Shown in pieces: positions 44,459-55,640 of a stretch of 64,000 bases of DNA; position 1 is the first letter of the stretch; each line of letters begins with the position of its first letter. Source of the stretch: Photorhabdus khanii NC19 (GTDB taxonomy: Bacteria > Pseudomonadota > Gammaproteobacteria > Enterobacterales > Enterobacteriaceae); NCBI RefSeq assembly GCF_000517265.1, contig NZ_AYSJ01000013.1:289859-353858 (forward strand), read 5' to 3'. Made by a program: the position numbers and the translations under genes. Below the pieces are notes generated by a model, which was not told the DNA's origin, did no database searches, and saw only the letters and a list, made by a program, of their open reading frames with translations.

Positions 44459-45214
44459 ATGATCCAGGAAAAACGTGTTATTCGTCGAATCCAGTCTGGT
44501 GGTTGTGCGATCCACTGCCAGGATTGCAGTATTAGCCAGCTGTGCATCCCTTTCACCCTGAATGAACACGAGCTTGACCAGCTCGATAATATCATTGAGC
44601 GTAAGAAACCTATCCAGAAAGGGCAAACTTTGTTTAAAGCAGGAGATGAGTTGAAATCTCTTTATGCTATCCGTTCTGGCACGATTAAAAGCTACACCAT
44701 CACCGAAGAAGGTGATGAACAGATCACAGGTTTCCATCTCGCAGGGGATTTAGTGGGTTTTGACGCCATCCTTAATACTCAGCATCCAAGTTTTGCTCAA
44801 GCCTTGGAAACATCGATGGTTTGTGAAATTCCGTTTGAAACACTGGATGACCTGTCCGGTAAAATGCCTAATCTTCGCCAGCAAATGATGCGTTTGATGA
44901 GTGGGGAAATTAAAGGCGACCAAGAAATGATATTGTTGTTATCCAAGAAAAACGCGGAAGAGCGATTAGCCGCATTTATTTATAACCTCTCCCGTCGTTT
45001 CGCTCAACGGGGTTTCTCACCAAGAGAATTCCGTTTAACCATGACTCGTAGTGATATTGGTAATTACCTTGGTCTGACTGTTGAAACCATTAGTCGTCTG
45101 CTTGGACGCTTCCAGAAAAACAATACTCTCGGCGTAAAAGGTAAATACATCACTATTGAAGATATGGATAAACTGGCCGACTTAGTCGGGAAAAAATCTG
45201 TTTCAATTACCTGA
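44459..45214 (+). CDS. fnr: Oxygen-sensing global regulator FNR
   Basis: FNR is the CRP-family regulator that switches gene expression under anaerobiosis through an oxygen-labile [4Fe-4S] cluster. The 251-residue protein has the N-terminal cysteines at 16, 20, 23 and 29 and the internal cysteine near 122 ([10 protein letters not shown]), as in E. coli (250). The cyclic-nucleotide-binding-like barrel, dimer helix and the C-terminal helix-turn-helix [23 protein letters not shown] (partly quoted) are intact; E, S and R of the recognition helix (ETISR) match FNR. The next core gene, uspE, is separated from it by a mobile-element remnant. Confidence 0.97.
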   Translation: MIQEKRVIRRIQSGGCAIHCQDCSISQLCIPFTLNEHELDQLDNIIERKKPIQKGQTLFKAGDELKSLYAIRSGTIKSYTITEEGDEQITGFHLAGDLVGFDAILNTQHPSFAQALETSMVCEIPFETLDDLSGKMPNLRQQMMRLMSGEIKGDQEMILLLSKKNAEERLAAFIYNLSRRFAQRGFSPREFRLTMTRSDIGNYLGLTVETISRLLGRFQKNNTLGVKGKYITIEDMDKLADLVGKKSVSIT

Positions 45215-45239
45215 TGTTAAAACCAGATTATCCGTCAAT

Positions 45240-45276
45240 CTCCTTTCTACCTCGTCTTGAGGAGGATGGAAAGGAG
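45240..45276 (+). terminator. Hairpin after fnr
   Basis: CTCCTTTC (45240-45247) pairs with GAAAGGAG (45269-45276), with a nested CCTC/GAGG pair inside. A TTTT run follows within 10 bp (45281-45284). It lies 26 bp after the fnr stop and is a plausible terminator. Confidence 0.5.
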
Positions 45277-45420
45277 GCAGTTTTCCCGCTCGGCGGCGGA
45301 CAACATTGAATGGCGTGGCATATGACCTGCTTGTTCTTGAAAATGAGGGTTTAGGCTATTTTTGCCCATCCCCCGATAGGGTTCAAAGTTGCTTTTCAGG
45401 CCCTTCCACTGTTTATGACT

Positions 45421-47868
45421 TTAATCTGTAAATAATGTCGCCAGGTCAACCGACTTGACGAACTCATCAACGCTAAATGTTGTTGCTATGTCATTAAACT
45501 CAAATCGACCGTAGAAATTAATGTGTTGCCACGCCACTGGCGATATTTTCACCAGCTGTCCCATCTCAAATAAACCGTCAGGATCACCTCTTTCAAACAA
45601 ACTGGACAAGAGTTCTGCGTTGAAATAAATAACTGCATTGGCTATGAGTCTGGTACATTCGTGGATAATATGTTGTTCATTTTCACTTTTTACATTCATT
45701 TTGCCCCCGTTGACATGCGCTATCGCTTTTTTCAATCGGTGGTAAGCTTCACCACGGTTTAATGCTTTGGCAACATATTGGCGCAGGGATTTATTATCAA
45801 TATAGTCAAGCATATAGATGCTTCTTATAATATTATCCAGCTCCCACAACGCTTTTTTTGTTTTATTTTGTCGGGCATAAGAGCTTAATTTCCTAACAAT
45901 GGATGATTGCGTCGTTTCCTTCTGACCAAGAGAAGCCATTATATGTTGAATATTTGGCCACTCTTCGATAATCAGTTCTTCATTCACTTTACGAATAGGC
46001 TTAATAAGGAACTCTTCACTGTATTTCCCGGGCGGCTCAAACCCAATGATACCCTCTGTTTTTGTTGGAAAATTTTTGTAACGTGGGGCAAACTGCCAGC
46101 CAAACGCGTATAAAATCCAAAAATTAACCTGATTAGTGCCGTGGGTATCTACAGAATGGCGATCGGGAGCTATCTCTGTCGTATTATTGTAAAGGAGGTC
46201 GAAAACAAAATAACTCTCGTGCTCGTGGGTACCTATTACTTTTGCATTGATTGGCACATGATTACCGACCAGTGTTAACGCTGAAATTCCTTTTTTAAGA
46301 CCGAAGTATTTTGATGCATATCTTGCGTTGGCTGTATTTCTTTGGGTCTCAAACCGTTGCCCATCACTGCTGGAGTGGATCACATCCGACTCAATATCGT
46401 AGTGTCGGAAAATAGATAATTTGGCGGTCGCATTAGCGACAATATCCTTGGACTCCTTTAACGTTTCCATTCGGAAGAAGTTTTGATATGTCGTTTGTAG
46501 CACCTGACGACTTATGTCAGAAATCTCTCCCATCCTGCCCAGGCTCATATTGGTGCCAAGGGCAATAATCCAGCTGTAAAGGTATTTTTGAAGTGATTTA
46601 GTTAAAAAATTAACAGGGAAATCTTTGTCGGGTATTCGCCGCAAAATTTTTCCGTCCCTAAGACAAGTCAGGACAAAGATTGCGGCTTCAAGAAGTCCTG
46701 ACTCATCGGTATGGCTACTAAAGTCCAGTACCCGGATAATTTGACGCAGATTCTTTTTAAAGGCGGCCGATAAGGTATCCAGGTGTTGCCAATGAAACTC
46801 CTCTTCACCAAAGCCTGATGATCCGATAAAGATGGTCACTATCTCCATTTTTTCCCTGTTCAACAATTGAAATGCTTTGGTTCGTATCTCACCAAAAGAG
46901 ACATTGTCAGTGATGTCAGGGTTCAAGAAAAAAACCAATATTTTGCCCGTGGCCTTGATATCTTCATTCGCTTGAGACTTCCTTTTATACACCATATCCT
47001 TAGCAAACAGCTTAGCGGCTTCTTCATACTGGCGGACATGGCAAATAAAGGCTTCGACCAGATTGTCATTGATGACATGCGTTCGATGGTAGGTGTAGCA
47101 AAGAAGATAAAAATAAGCGATCAAAGGATCAAATCGCCGAAGCTTATAAACTGAATAATATTCAACCCGTGTTGCGTAATAGCGGATGCTTTCATTTGAT
47201 ATGCAAAGTGAGGGTAACCACTGACAGGCAAATTCATAAAGGGGACTAAGTTGTTTTACCCAGGCGGATTCTCTGACAATTTCGGTATAACTAAAGTCCC
47301 TTAGTGCCTTTTTTAGTTGGGTTATCCAGTGCAGACCCTCTGATTCTTCAGATAATAAATTTGTGAGTGCCTCTTCCATGTCAGGATTAAGATCTGATTT
47401 TTATTGAGGTGACTTAACAATGCCCGCAAGATAAACACAGGCTTAGCTGATCTTTTAACAACCCGTGCGGCCAGCTCAGCTACTTGTTCTGCCATGATAC
47501 TGTTATAGCGTTGGTAATTCAGATGCAGGCAAATAAGTCTTTGCAGTTGTATCCGGGTCGTCTTGCCCTGGAACTTTTATATTGGCGGCAGAATGATCAG
47601 GGAAATGGCAAGCCAGAATATAAGAGATATCCGTGATGACATCTTCCAGCGTGTAGGTAAAGAACATTTGCCTGGATTTAAAATACCCAAGCATAAGAAT
47701 GAAGTTCACCCTGGAGTTAACAGACCAGCCTTGCGGTATTATCTGATGCTCCGTGTCGGATAAGGTGAAGTAATATTCTCGTTCCTCCAAAGTAAATCGA
47801 GGCAGGCCAAAATAGTCCTGAATTTCAGGCAGAGTCAGTATAGTCAGGCGCTTTTTATTGGTATTCAT
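45421..47868 (-). pseudogene. Broken Tn3-family transposase (TnpA)
   Basis: The remnant is in two parts. The N-terminal part (47503-47868, 121 residues) is a DUF4158 domain, FTLEEREYYFTLSDTEHQII, ending after a frameshift; a middle stretch (47380-47502) still reads MAEQVAELAARVVKRSAKP. The C-terminal part (45421-47379, 652 residues) has the DDE catalytic region, with the Asp in HSVDTHGTNQVNF and the Glu near RGEAYHRL. Full Tn3 transposases have about 1000 residues, so parts are missing as well as frameshifted. It cannot be active. It lies between fnr and uspE, neighbours in E. coli, which shows insertion into the core. I could not find the 38-bp terminal repeats or a resolvase gene. Confidence 0.85.
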
Positions 47869-48051
47869 TTTTTTATTCTTAATATGGCAGGGCTACATTG
47901 AGTATGTCACTTTATCTTTTTCCTGCTACCTTTAATAGACATAGATTTATATACAGTTTATATTACATCTTTCCATCCGTACTTAGGCTAGAACAAGGCT
48001 GTCAATTAAACCTTCGTTTAACTGACACATCAAAAGTGAGAAGAAAGCTTT

Positions 48052-48720
48052 ATGGCGCAAAAAATTGATGTCCGGGGTATAAAAGTCTCTGTCTTTTCCG
48101 ACAAACAAGATGACTATATATCGCTATCTGACATCGCTAAGTACAAAGATGGCGACCGCAGTGATTACATTCTGCAAAACTGGATGAGAAACCGCAGTAC
48201 CATTGAGTTTATCGGTTTGTGGGAACAACTCCATAATCCCGATTTTAATTCCATCGAATTCGATGGATTTAAACATGAAGCGGGCGCAAACAGTTTCTCT
48301 CTCACGCCAAAACGCTGGATCACAACCACCAATGCAATCGGGATCATATCGAAAGCGGGCAGATATGGCGGAACCTATGCGCATCGGGATATTGCTTTTG
48401 AGTTTGCTTCCTGGATCAGCGCGGAGTTTAAGCTCTATCTATTAAAAGAATTCCAGCGGCTCAAACAAGCAGAAAATGAACAGAAAAATCTGGAATGGAA
48501 TGTTTCGCGCACTCTGGCCAAGGTCAACTATCATATTCATACAGAGTCAATAAAAACGAACATTATTCCCGCCCTGGAGCTTAACCCAAAAGCAAGAAAC
48601 TTTGCTTACGCTATTGCCTTTGATTTAGTTGTCGCTGACACTGAACAACAACATGGCCCAGCTTTTTGTAGCGATCCAATCCCTCAAGGACCAATCGTGG
48701 TTTCCTCCCTCAGTGCGTGA
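48052..48720 (+). CDS. KilA-N domain protein with aberrant C-terminus
   Basis: The 222-residue protein contains a KilA-N DNA-binding domain in about residues 5-140 (DYISLSDIAKYKDGDRSDYI, LQNWMRNRSTIEFIGLWEQLHNPDF, TYAHRDIAFEFASWIS). Related proteins of about 270 residues occur in phages and mobile elements. The family pattern breaks off at about residue 190 (NPKARNFAYA), and the last 30 residues (FDLVVADTEQQHGPAFCSD...) do not fit, suggesting a deletion or rearrangement that truncated the gene. AGAAAGC precedes ATG 48052. It is transcribed away from the Tn3 transposase remnant and may be its passenger. Confidence 0.75.
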   Translation: MAQKIDVRGIKVSVFSDKQDDYISLSDIAKYKDGDRSDYILQNWMRNRSTIEFIGLWEQLHNPDFNSIEFDGFKHEAGANSFSLTPKRWITTTNAIGIISKAGRYGGTYAHRDIAFEFASWISAEFKLYLLKEFQRLKQAENEQKNLEWNVSRTLAKVNYHIHTESIKTNIIPALELNPKARNFAYAIAFDLVVADTEQQHGPAFCSDPIPQGPIVVSSLSA

Positions 48721-48950
48721 CATTCGCGCTTTCAGAATTGAACAATGGTCTGAATCCTGATGCTGCAGACGCCTCATCGGCTGATTATCTTGCATTGATA
48801 GCGCGATTGACAGGAGTTAGTGACAAGGCGGCTTCAGGAGATGTGCCAGGATCAGATCTGTATCACCCACTAAAAGGGGGGATACCGTTTCCACTTCTAC
48901 TCGAAGCCAAGCTCAGACACGCTGCTGAAACCGGAGAGTCAATTTAATTT
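48622..48950 (+). other. Unidentified gene fragments after KilA-N
   Basis: Two short rightward frames follow the break in kilA-N: one reading MAQLFVAIQSLKDQSWFPPS from about 48653 and one from 48672 to 48947 containing DYLALIARLTGVSDKAASG. Their protein-like composition suggests debris of one frameshifted gene, but I do not recognise it. The segment marks the right-hand end of the foreign insert before uspE. Confidence 0.3.
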
Positions 48951-49047
48951 GTCGATCTGCTCCTCCTCTGACCTGTCCGGTTTGCCTATATTGGTTTATC
49001 TTTAGTATTGAAACGTATTTTGTCTAGCCTCTGTGAGGGTACTATGT

Positions 49048-49992
49048 ATGGCAAACTATCAAAACCTTTTAGTTGCAATTGATCCAAGTCAGGACGATCA
49101 GCCGGCATTAAGACGGGCAGTTTATATCGTGCAACGTAGCGGTGGCCGGATTAAAGCTTTCTTACCTATTTATGATCTCTCCTATGAGATGACAACCTTG
49201 CTCTCCCCCGAAGAAGCCAGTGCTATGCGTAAAGGTGTTACCAGCCAGCGCACTGCCTGGCTTAAACAACAAGCGCACTACTATCTGAAAGCCGGTATTG
49301 ATATTGACATAAAAGTGGTATGGCACAATCGGCCTCATGAAGCCATTATCCAGGAGGTCATTACGGGTGAACACGATTTGCTTCTGAAAATGACGCATAA
49401 GCATGACAAGCTGGGGTCCTTGATTTTTACCCCACTTGACTGGCAGTTACTGCGCAAATGCCCATGTCCGGTATGGATGGTAAAAGATCAGATATGGCCG
49501 GATCAGGGCTCTGTTCTGGTTGCGGTTAATTTATCTAATGAAGAATCGTACCATCATGAACTGAACCTAAAACTGGTCAGTGAAACCCAGGAACTGGCAC
49601 GCCAGATAATGCCAGATCCCGAAATTCATTTGGTCAGCGCTTATCCTGTCGCACCGCTGAATATTGCTATTGAACTACCGGATTTCGACCCAAGCATTTA
49701 TAACCATGCGCTGCGTGGTCAACATCTTATCTCAATGAAAGAGCTTCGCCAGAAATTCTGCATTGATGAGAAATACACTCATATCCATGAAGGGTTACCG
49801 GAGAATGTTATTCCTGAAATGTGTGATGAGATGAATGCGGGTATTGTCGTTTTTGGTATTCTGGGCAGAACAGGGCTGTCTGCTGCTTTTCTGGGAAACA
49901 CCGCAGAACATGTGATCGACCATCTAAAATGTGACCTGCTGGCTATCAAACCTGATGGCTTTACATGTCCTGTCAAAGCAGCCAAAGAGTAA
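49048..49992 (+). CDS. uspE: Universal stress protein E
   Basis: The 314-residue protein carries two Usp domains, residues about 1-150 ([21 protein letters not shown]) and about 160-314, as in E. coli UspE (316). The second domain keeps the G-x2-G-x9-G-S/N-like ending [22 protein letters not shown] (partly quoted). It is a cytoplasmic protein involved in stress resistance and motility/aggregation. The start is ATG 49048, behind GAGGG; the upstream ATG at 49033 is weaker. In E. coli it follows fnr; here about 3.8 kb of mobile DNA intervenes. It converges with the urease operon. Confidence 0.94.
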   Translation: MANYQNLLVAIDPSQDDQPALRRAVYIVQRSGGRIKAFLPIYDLSYEMTTLLSPEEASAMRKGVTSQRTAWLKQQAHYYLKAGIDIDIKVVWHNRPHEAIIQEVITGEHDLLLKMTHKHDKLGSLIFTPLDWQLLRKCPCPVWMVKDQIWPDQGSVLVAVNLSNEESYHHELNLKLVSETQELARQIMPDPEIHLVSAYPVAPLNIAIELPDFDPSIYNHALRGQHLISMKELRQKFCIDEKYTHIHEGLPENVIPEMCDEMNAGIVVFGILGRTGLSAAFLGNTAEHVIDHLKCDLLAIKPDGFTCPVKAAKE

Positions 49993-50026
49993 CAGTAACA
50001 AAATGATAAGTATCCATTTGGTGCTA

Positions 50027-50057
50027 AAACCCGGAACAGATTTTATGTCCCGGGTTT
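50027..50057. terminator. Bidirectional terminator between uspE and ureD
   Basis: AAACCCGG (50027-50034) pairs with CCGGGTTT (50050-50057) around a 15-nt loop, between the convergent ends of uspE and ureD. A-rich and T-rich flanks are present on both sides, so it can serve both operons. Confidence 0.65.
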
Positions 50058-50070
50058 ATTGACAAGAGTT

Positions 50071-51036
50071 TTAACGCCAGATAAACGGTTCAGGCAATGT
50101 AACGCCAAGGATCTCCTCGCGTGCTATGCGCCAGAAAAGACGAATACCTGCTTTAACTTGATGAGTTTCTTTCCCCAACACTTTGAAGATTAGACCGCAT
50201 TGATTAGGTAAGCGACTGGCACCGCTGGCTATGCCGGTTTCAGCATTGTATTGAGGTATGATGCGCGCCAGAATGCGATCATGGTGAACCGAAGGTGTCA
50301 GTAAGATCACATTACCGAACACATGAAATGGCCCCATCACCCCGACACTGTTCAACGGTTGTTTTTTAGGCTCCAATACATAACGTTCAGCAAACAATAT
50401 TTTGTCTTCGAAATCCATTGCCGTAATCCGTGATGAGTAAACATCAAATTTAAACCCCTGATCGGCGGGATGGTATTTACGACCAGACATGATTATCTCG
50501 GAATAAATTAACGTAGCAGTTGGGTGAATGGTTATCTGGGTATCAGTAATAAACCGGGAGCCACTATGAGGTATGACCGGATCGGGCATCATTTCCAAAT
50601 AGCCTCCCTGCGCTATCTGAATAGTTTGTACCTGCGCCGCATAGTTATTCACCATTGAATGAATCTTTGTCGCCGATTGGGTGGTGACATGACCAAATGC
50701 ATCTTGAGCAACATGAATGTCGAGCGCCAGCCTGTCCCCCTGCAATATACATCCCGACGTGGAGATCATAAATACACACGGCATCTGCGGCAGTGCCTCA
50801 TCCCAATACAGCGCCCGTTGCACCAAATAAGGAACCCGGCGTTCCATGCGGGCCAGAATACTGTGGTCGCCACGCCGGGCAAACCCCAATCGCAGATAGC
50901 CGCTTTTACCGATATCACCGCTTGCCATCTGGGGAGGTTCATCCTGAAACAGGGCAAGTTCCGGCGCGTTGAAACCAAGCTCGCTAACCCGTTTATGTGC
51001 TTCACCAATGATTCTCTGCGAGCCGGTAGAGGTCAT
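50071..51036 (-). CDS. ureD: Urease accessory protein UreD
   Basis: UreD is the first accessory protein to bind apo-urease; with UreF and UreG it forms the complex that delivers nickel. The 321-residue protein has LRLGFARRGDHSILARMERRVPYLVQRALY (partly quoted), SGCILQGDRLALDIHV and TQSATKIHSM, all family motifs. Its ATG overlaps the ureG stop by 4 bp (ATGA). It is the last gene of ureABCEFGD, the order found in Yersinia. Confidence 0.94.
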   Translation of the reverse strand: MTSTGSQRIIGEAHKRVSELGFNAPELALFQDEPPQMASGDIGKSGYLRLGFARRGDHSILARMERRVPYLVQRALYWDEALPQMPCVFMISTSGCILQGDRLALDIHVAQDAFGHVTTQSATKIHSMVNNYAAQVQTIQIAQGGYLEMMPDPVIPHSGSRFITDTQITIHPTATLIYSEIIMSGRKYHPADQGFKFDVYSSRITAMDFEDKILFAERYVLEPKKQPLNSVGVMGPFHVFGNVILLTPSVHHDRILARIIPQYNAETGIASGASRLPNQCGLIFKVLGKETHQVKAGIRLFWRIAREEILGVTLPEPFIWR

Positions 51037-51668
51037 TGTGTCGCCTGTAGCGAGTGAGTAAATAAGAAATCTCGCATGATCATATTTACCAGCGTTTCAA
51101 CGCCTTCACCCGTCTTGCAGTTGGTGAGGATATAAGGACGCTGACCACGCACGACTTGAGTGTCACTCTCCATTACTGCCAGACTGGCACCAACATAAGG
51201 CGCCAAATCGATTTTATTGATCACCAGAATATCCGCCTGTACCAGTCCAGGCCCGTTCTTGCGCGGAATTTTTTCCCCGTCAGCCACATCAATCACATAA
51301 ATATAAAAGTCCGCCAATGCCGGGCTAAACGTGAGTGTCAGGTTATCCCCACCACTTTCAATTAACACGACATCCGTGTCAGGAAAACGAGCCTCCATTT
51401 CCTCGACAGCGGAAATATTCATACTGGGATCTTCGCGCACTGCTGTGTGCGGACAAGCGCCGGTTTCCACCCCGAGTATCTTCTCCTCATCCAAAATACC
51501 TTTCAGTGTCCGTTTGACCTGTTTAGCATCCTCAGTGGTAACAATATCATTGGTGATAATCAGGGGTTTTATTCCGCGCTGAATCAAAATAGGCGTGATC
51601 ACTTCAATAACCGCCGTCTTACCTGAACCTACCGGGCCGCCAATACCAATTCGGGTAATTTTTTTCAC
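51033..51668 (-). CDS. ureG: Urease accessory GTPase UreG
   Basis: UreG is a SIMIBI GTPase that couples GTP hydrolysis to nickel delivery. The 211-residue protein has the P-loop GIGGPVGSGKTAVIE, the CPH nickel-binding motif in TGACPHTAVREDPSMN, the ESGGDNLTLTFSP switch region and NKIDLAPYVGASL for guanine recognition. It lies 32 bp after ureF and overlaps ureD by 4 bp. Confidence 0.96.
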   Translation of the reverse strand: MKKITRIGIGGPVGSGKTAVIEVITPILIQRGIKPLIITNDIVTTEDAKQVKRTLKGILDEEKILGVETGACPHTAVREDPSMNISAVEEMEARFPDTDVVLIESGGDNLTLTFSPALADFYIYVIDVADGEKIPRKNGPGLVQADILVINKIDLAPYVGASLAVMESDTQVVRGQRPYILTNCKTGEGVETLVNMIMRDFLFTHSLQATQ

Positions 51669-51700
51669 AGAAATTTCCTCACTCGATTAAGACGTAGTTG

Positions 51701-52387
51701 TTAATTACTAAACAACCGGGTAAACGCACCGACGTGCAGTGCAGCCAATACATCGGTCACGGGTGCATAAGATGCCATCTGCTCAATTCCACCCTTTTCC
51801 GCCTCATCACAAAATAGCTCAATATCCTGATTCAGTGAGAACAAGATACGCTGAACTTCAATATGGGTGATGCGCATCAGACGTATGGCTGCACTGAGTA
51901 TTGTCATTGCGACACCATATTGATGCATAACAATGACTTCACGCGGAACAGCACCTAATGCACTCATGACGACTGCCAGGGTAATCGGATAAGTCCCTGC
52001 GGCAATATCACTCTTTATTTGAGTCAGCCACCATGCAATCAACGACTCACCGGTTACCTCAACCGCCATTTCCGCTAACTTTTTCCCCATCCGCGTCACC
52101 ATAGTGCGACTTTCTTCATTTAATTTGCGGTTAAATACTGCCCAATCATGGGAGATGGCGGCGTCACGCTGCCCATTATTCAGTGCCTGACAAGCAGCAA
52201 TCACCGCCCGGCCATCACCGCTAACCGCCTGTAACAACGCCGTCCGGGTAAAATCGCTTAATGTTGCCACGTCATACACGATTTTACTCTGAATGGCTGA
52301 TTCCAGGCCGTTTGAGAAAGAAAACGCGCCAACAGGCAACACGGAATCAGCAAATTGCATGATTCTGATTAAGCGGAGTGCATTCAT
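51701..52387 (-). CDS. ureF: Urease accessory protein UreF
   Basis: The 228-residue all-helical protein has the family start [25 protein letters not shown] (partly quoted) and fits UreF in length. UreF bridges UreD and UreG and acts as fidelity factor of the activation complex. Its ATG overlaps the ureE stop by 4 bp (ATGA). Other Yersinia-like features are conserved in the operon order. Confidence 0.93.
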   Translation of the reverse strand: MNALRLIRIMQFADSVLPVGAFSFSNGLESAIQSKIVYDVATLSDFTRTALLQAVSGDGRAVIAACQALNNGQRDAAISHDWAVFNRKLNEESRTMVTRMGKKLAEMAVEVTGESLIAWWLTQIKSDIAAGTYPITLAVVMSALGAVPREVIVMHQYGVAMTILSAAIRLMRITHIEVQRILFSLNQDIELFCDEAEKGGIEQMASYAPVTDVLAALHVGAFTRLFSN

Positions 52388-52980
52388 TTTAATTTGATCA
52401 CATGCTGATTCAGAAACGTGTTATCGACATGGACATGTGTTGCGGAATCCTCTGCACCACCAAATAATAAGCGTGCCTCGGAATTGTTAAGGTAAGGCAA
52501 GATCTCTTCGCCTTTGATAAAGGAATAAGGCAGCGCATGAAAACCATGCGTTTTCATTACCGAATCCATCACTTTAGTTGATACTGTCAGCGGAATATAA
52601 ATCTGATTATTTTTAATCACTGACTTCCAATGCTGGTTACCTAAAGCATGACCAAGTTCGAAACTGGTTTTCATCACTGTCTCTGCATCCAACGACAGTA
52701 ATGACTTCAAATGAATAACCATCACATCACGCAGGCTCATCTGGACAATAACGGCCAGCCCTTTAGTTTCATCCCACAACAAAATATCGCCGTCCGACAA
52801 TACCTGATTGCGGTCAAGAGAAATCCCCAAATCCAACCCGTTAAGCGTGGATTTGCGGCAACGGCTTTTTTGCGCTTCCCATTGCGAAAGCACTAAAATA
52901 TCCGGCGAGATGCCTTGCAAGCGATCTCGCCAGAAAGCATCTTTTTTGGCATTACCAAGAATCTGTTCAATAACAATCAT
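52384..52980 (-). CDS. ureE: Urease nickel metallochaperone UreE
   Basis: UreE binds nickel and hands it to UreG. The 198-residue product starts [14 protein letters not shown] at ATG 52980, with GAGGA 7 nt upstream; an earlier ATG at 53001 is less suited. The N-terminal part is peptide-binding; the C-terminal part has the metal-binding domain (YLEVSDEEV-like) and ends [17 protein letters not shown], with three histidines but no long His-rich tail as in Klebsiella. It lies between ureC (75 bp upstream) and ureF. Confidence 0.9.
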   Translation of the reverse strand: MIVIEQILGNAKKDAFWRDRLQGISPDILVLSQWEAQKSRCRKSTLNGLDLGISLDRNQVLSDGDILLWDETKGLAVIVQMSLRDVMVIHLKSLLSLDAETVMKTSFELGHALGNQHWKSVIKNNQIYIPLTVSTKVMDSVMKTHGFHALPYSFIKGEEILPYLNNSEARLLFGGAEDSATHVHVDNTFLNQHVIKLK

Positions 52981-53055
52981 AAGATAATCCTCTGAATGCA
53001 TGGATCGGTTAATCCGGCCAGAAAAATATTCTCTGACCGGGCAGCAAAAAATAGG

Positions 53056-54771
53056 TCAACTAAAGAAATAACGCTGATTAAGTGCTACTGTCCTGACGGG
53101 TTTTACCGTGGCATATTCACCATTCACCTTGACGGCAAAGGTTTCGGCATCCACTTCAATGGTTGGCGTTTCAGCATTACGCACCATATCTTTCTTGGAG
53201 ATAGCCCGGCAGTTGCGCACCGCCATAACCTGGCGTTCCAAACCAAGCCTCTCTTTTACCTCTTGTTCCATCGCGGCTTGGGAGACAAAAGTCACACAGG
53301 TTTCCTGAAGGGTTTTGCCCAACGCGCCAAACATCGGACGATAAAATGTCGGCTGTGGTGTCGGCAATGAGGCATTCGGATCACCCATCACCGCCCAGTT
53401 AATCATACCGCCTTTGATGACCAGCTTAGGTTTTGCGCCAAAGAAACGGGGTTCCCACAATACAAGATCGGCCATTTTTCCCACTTCAACTGAGCCCAGA
53501 ACGTGGCTTATCCCCTGTGCGATCGCCGGGTTAATTGTAATTTTGGCGACATAACGTAAGACACGGAAATTATCGTTATGTACTGCATCTTCCGGCAACT
53601 TGCCTCGCGCTGCTTTCATGGCATGAGCTGTTTGCATCACCCGCAGCCAGTTTTCGCCTACCCGCCCCATAGCCTGGGAGTCACTGGAAAACATTGATAG
53701 CACTCCCATATCGTGCAAAACATTTTCCGCGGCAATGGTCTCCGGGCGTACACGGCTTTCCGAAAATGCAACATCAGCCGGTACTTTGGGATTAAGGTTA
53801 TGGCAAACCATAATCATATCAAACAGTTCCGCTTGGCTATTAATACCATAAGGCAGCGTGGGATTAGTTGAACTGGGTAACACGTTCATCTGGCTGGCAA
53901 CTTTGATGATATCTGGCGCATGTCCGCCACCAGCCCCTTCGGTATGAAAGGTATGAATGGTACGGCCTTCGAAAGCGTCAATGGTGTCTTCAACATAACC
54001 ACCTTCATTCAAACTGTCGGTATGAACCGCTACCTGAATATCCATTTCATCCGCTACACGTAAGGCATGACGCAATGCAGAATTGGTTGCACCCCAGTCC
54101 TCATGCACTTTCAGCCCGGCCACACCCGCTTTGATCTGCTCTACCAGCGGCATAGCCACCGCAGCATGGCCTTTTCCCAAAATACCGACGTTAACCGGTA
54201 AACCTTCAAAAGCACGCAACATACGATGGATATGCCAAGGACCAGCGGTAACCGTTGTGCCGTTAGTTCCGTCAGTGGGACCAACACCACCACCAAAGAA
54301 AGTCGTCACACCATTGGACAAAGCGTGTTCAGCCTGTTGGGGAGAGATAAAATGAATATGGGTATCAATGCCGGCAGCCGTGAGGATCAGATGCTCACCA
54401 GATATCGCATCAGTACTGACACCAACCACCATGCCAGGTGTAACGCCATTCATCATACTGGGGTTGCCACTTTTACCTATCCCGACGATGCGCCCCTCTT
54501 TTATGCCGACATCGGCTTTAATGACGCCTTGACGTGCATCCAAAATCGTGACGTTGGTGATCACCAAATCCAATACATTTTCACTGGTCATACGGTTATC
54601 GGCACCCATGCCATCGCGCAGCGATTTACCTCCGCCATAGACCGATTCATCACCATAACCGCGCAGATCTTTCTCAATTTCAATAAACAGATTGGTATCA
54701 GCCAGGCGAATCTTATCACCGATAGTCGGACCAAAAAGACCGACATATTCCTGCCGGGAAATGGTTGGCAT
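53056..54771 (-). CDS. ureC: Urease alpha (catalytic) subunit
   Basis: UreC holds the di-nickel site that hydrolyses urea to ammonia and carbamate. The 571-residue protein has all family motifs: the His-x-His in [11 protein letters not shown], the carbamylated lysine in [26 protein letters not shown] and [14 protein letters not shown] with nickel and substrate histidines, the mobile-flap Cys-His in MVCHNL and the Asp in [17 protein letters not shown] lies 7 nt before ATG 54771. No active-site residue appears changed. Confidence 0.97.
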   Translation of the reverse strand: MPTISRQEYVGLFGPTIGDKIRLADTNLFIEIEKDLRGYGDESVYGGGKSLRDGMGADNRMTSENVLDLVITNVTILDARQGVIKADVGIKEGRIVGIGKSGNPSMMNGVTPGMVVGVSTDAISGEHLILTAAGIDTHIHFISPQQAEHALSNGVTTFFGGGVGPTDGTNGTTVTAGPWHIHRMLRAFEGLPVNVGILGKGHAAVAMPLVEQIKAGVAGLKVHEDWGATNSALRHALRVADEMDIQVAVHTDSLNEGGYVEDTIDAFEGRTIHTFHTEGAGGGHAPDIIKVASQMNVLPSSTNPTLPYGINSQAELFDMIMVCHNLNPKVPADVAFSESRVRPETIAAENVLHDMGVLSMFSSDSQAMGRVGENWLRVMQTAHAMKAARGKLPEDAVHNDNFRVLRYVAKITINPAIAQGISHVLGSVEVGKMADLVLWEPRFFGAKPKLVIKGGMINWAVMGDPNASLPTPQPTFYRPMFGALGKTLQETCVTFVSQAAMEQEVKERLGLERQVMAVRNCRAISKKDMVRNAETPTIEVDAETFAVKVNGEYATVKPVRTVALNQRYFFS

Positions 54772-54855
54772 AGTTTATTCCTTTGTTCGAATAGTTTTCC
54801 GACGTTCGTTAACTTTACCTTGAATTTATTTGATGGTTTTATAACCCTAGTTTTA

Positions 54856-55245
54856 TTACCCGGCGTGCAGCCATGTCTTTTCTACATATTCCTCAGTGGC
54901 AACCGGGATTTTACCCGCCCAACCATCGACTAAGTTATTAAATCCATAAACGTTTTGTTTCCCACCCACAGGGATTAATGACACCTCAATTTCATCACCG
55001 GGTTCAAAACGGATTGCGGTTGTTGACGTGATATTGAGTCGTTTGCCAAACGCAGCCGCACGATCAAATTGCAGGGCTTTGTTCACCTCAAAAAAATGGA
55101 AATGAGATCCCACCTGGATAGGACGATCACCTGAATTGCGAACCCTTAATTGAATAGCCGGACAATCTTCATTAAAGGATATCGGGCCTTCAGCAAGAAT
55201 ATATCCCCCCAACGGAGTAATATCTTCTTTATTATTTTCTTTCAT
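54856..55245 (-). CDS. ureB: Urease beta subunit
   Basis: The 129-residue protein is the beta subunit with [25 protein letters not shown] at the start (partly quoted), and [22 protein letters not shown] and GMRLNI-like [18 protein letters not shown], the core of the family. About 20 residues longer at the N-terminus than the Klebsiella protein, as is typical of Yersinia-type ureases. It lies 92 bp after ureA and 84 bp before ureC. Confidence 0.96.
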   Translation of the reverse strand: MKENNKEDITPLGGYILAEGPISFNEDCPAIQLRVRNSGDRPIQVGSHFHFFEVNKALQFDRAAAFGKRLNITSTTAIRFEPGDEIEVSLIPVGGKQNVYGFNNLVDGWAGKIPVATEEYVEKTWLHAG

Positions 55246-55337
55246 CGGAAAATCTCCACGCTAATACGTGAACCAAGACTATAAATTAATATTTTGCCCA
55301 GATAACTTTTCCTGCTATTTATAATTTGTTTCAGCAA

Positions 55338-55640
55338 TTATTGGATGGGATCATGCACAGTCACCAAACGACTGCCATCCGTAAATATGGCTTCAACCTG
55401 CACATGTGGAATGAGATCAGCTACTCCATCCATCACATCTTCTTTAGTCAGAACGTGCCTTGAATCATCCATGACTTCTTCCAGCGTTTTCCCTTCTCTG
55501 GCCCCTTCCAGCGCAGCCGCGGTAATAATAGCAACGGCTTCAGGGTAATTGAGTTTTAAGCCGCGGGACTTACGCTTTAATGCGACATCAGCCAGTGTAT
55601 ATACCATGAGTTTCTCAATTTCCCTTGGCGTTAATTGCAT
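55338..55640 (-). CDS. ureA: Urease gamma subunit
   Basis: The 100-residue protein begins [24 protein letters not shown] (partly quoted) and matches the gamma subunit along its length (100 in Klebsiella and Yersinia). It is first in the leftward operon, so the promoter must lie in the 362-bp region shared with the divergent nickel permease gene. It stabilises the (ABC)3 assembly and has no catalytic residue. Confidence 0.97.
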   Translation of the reverse strand: MQLTPREIEKLMVYTLADVALKRKSRGLKLNYPEAVAIITAAALEGAREGKTLEEVMDDSRHVLTKEDVMDGVADLIPHVQVEAIFTDGSRLVTVHDPIQ

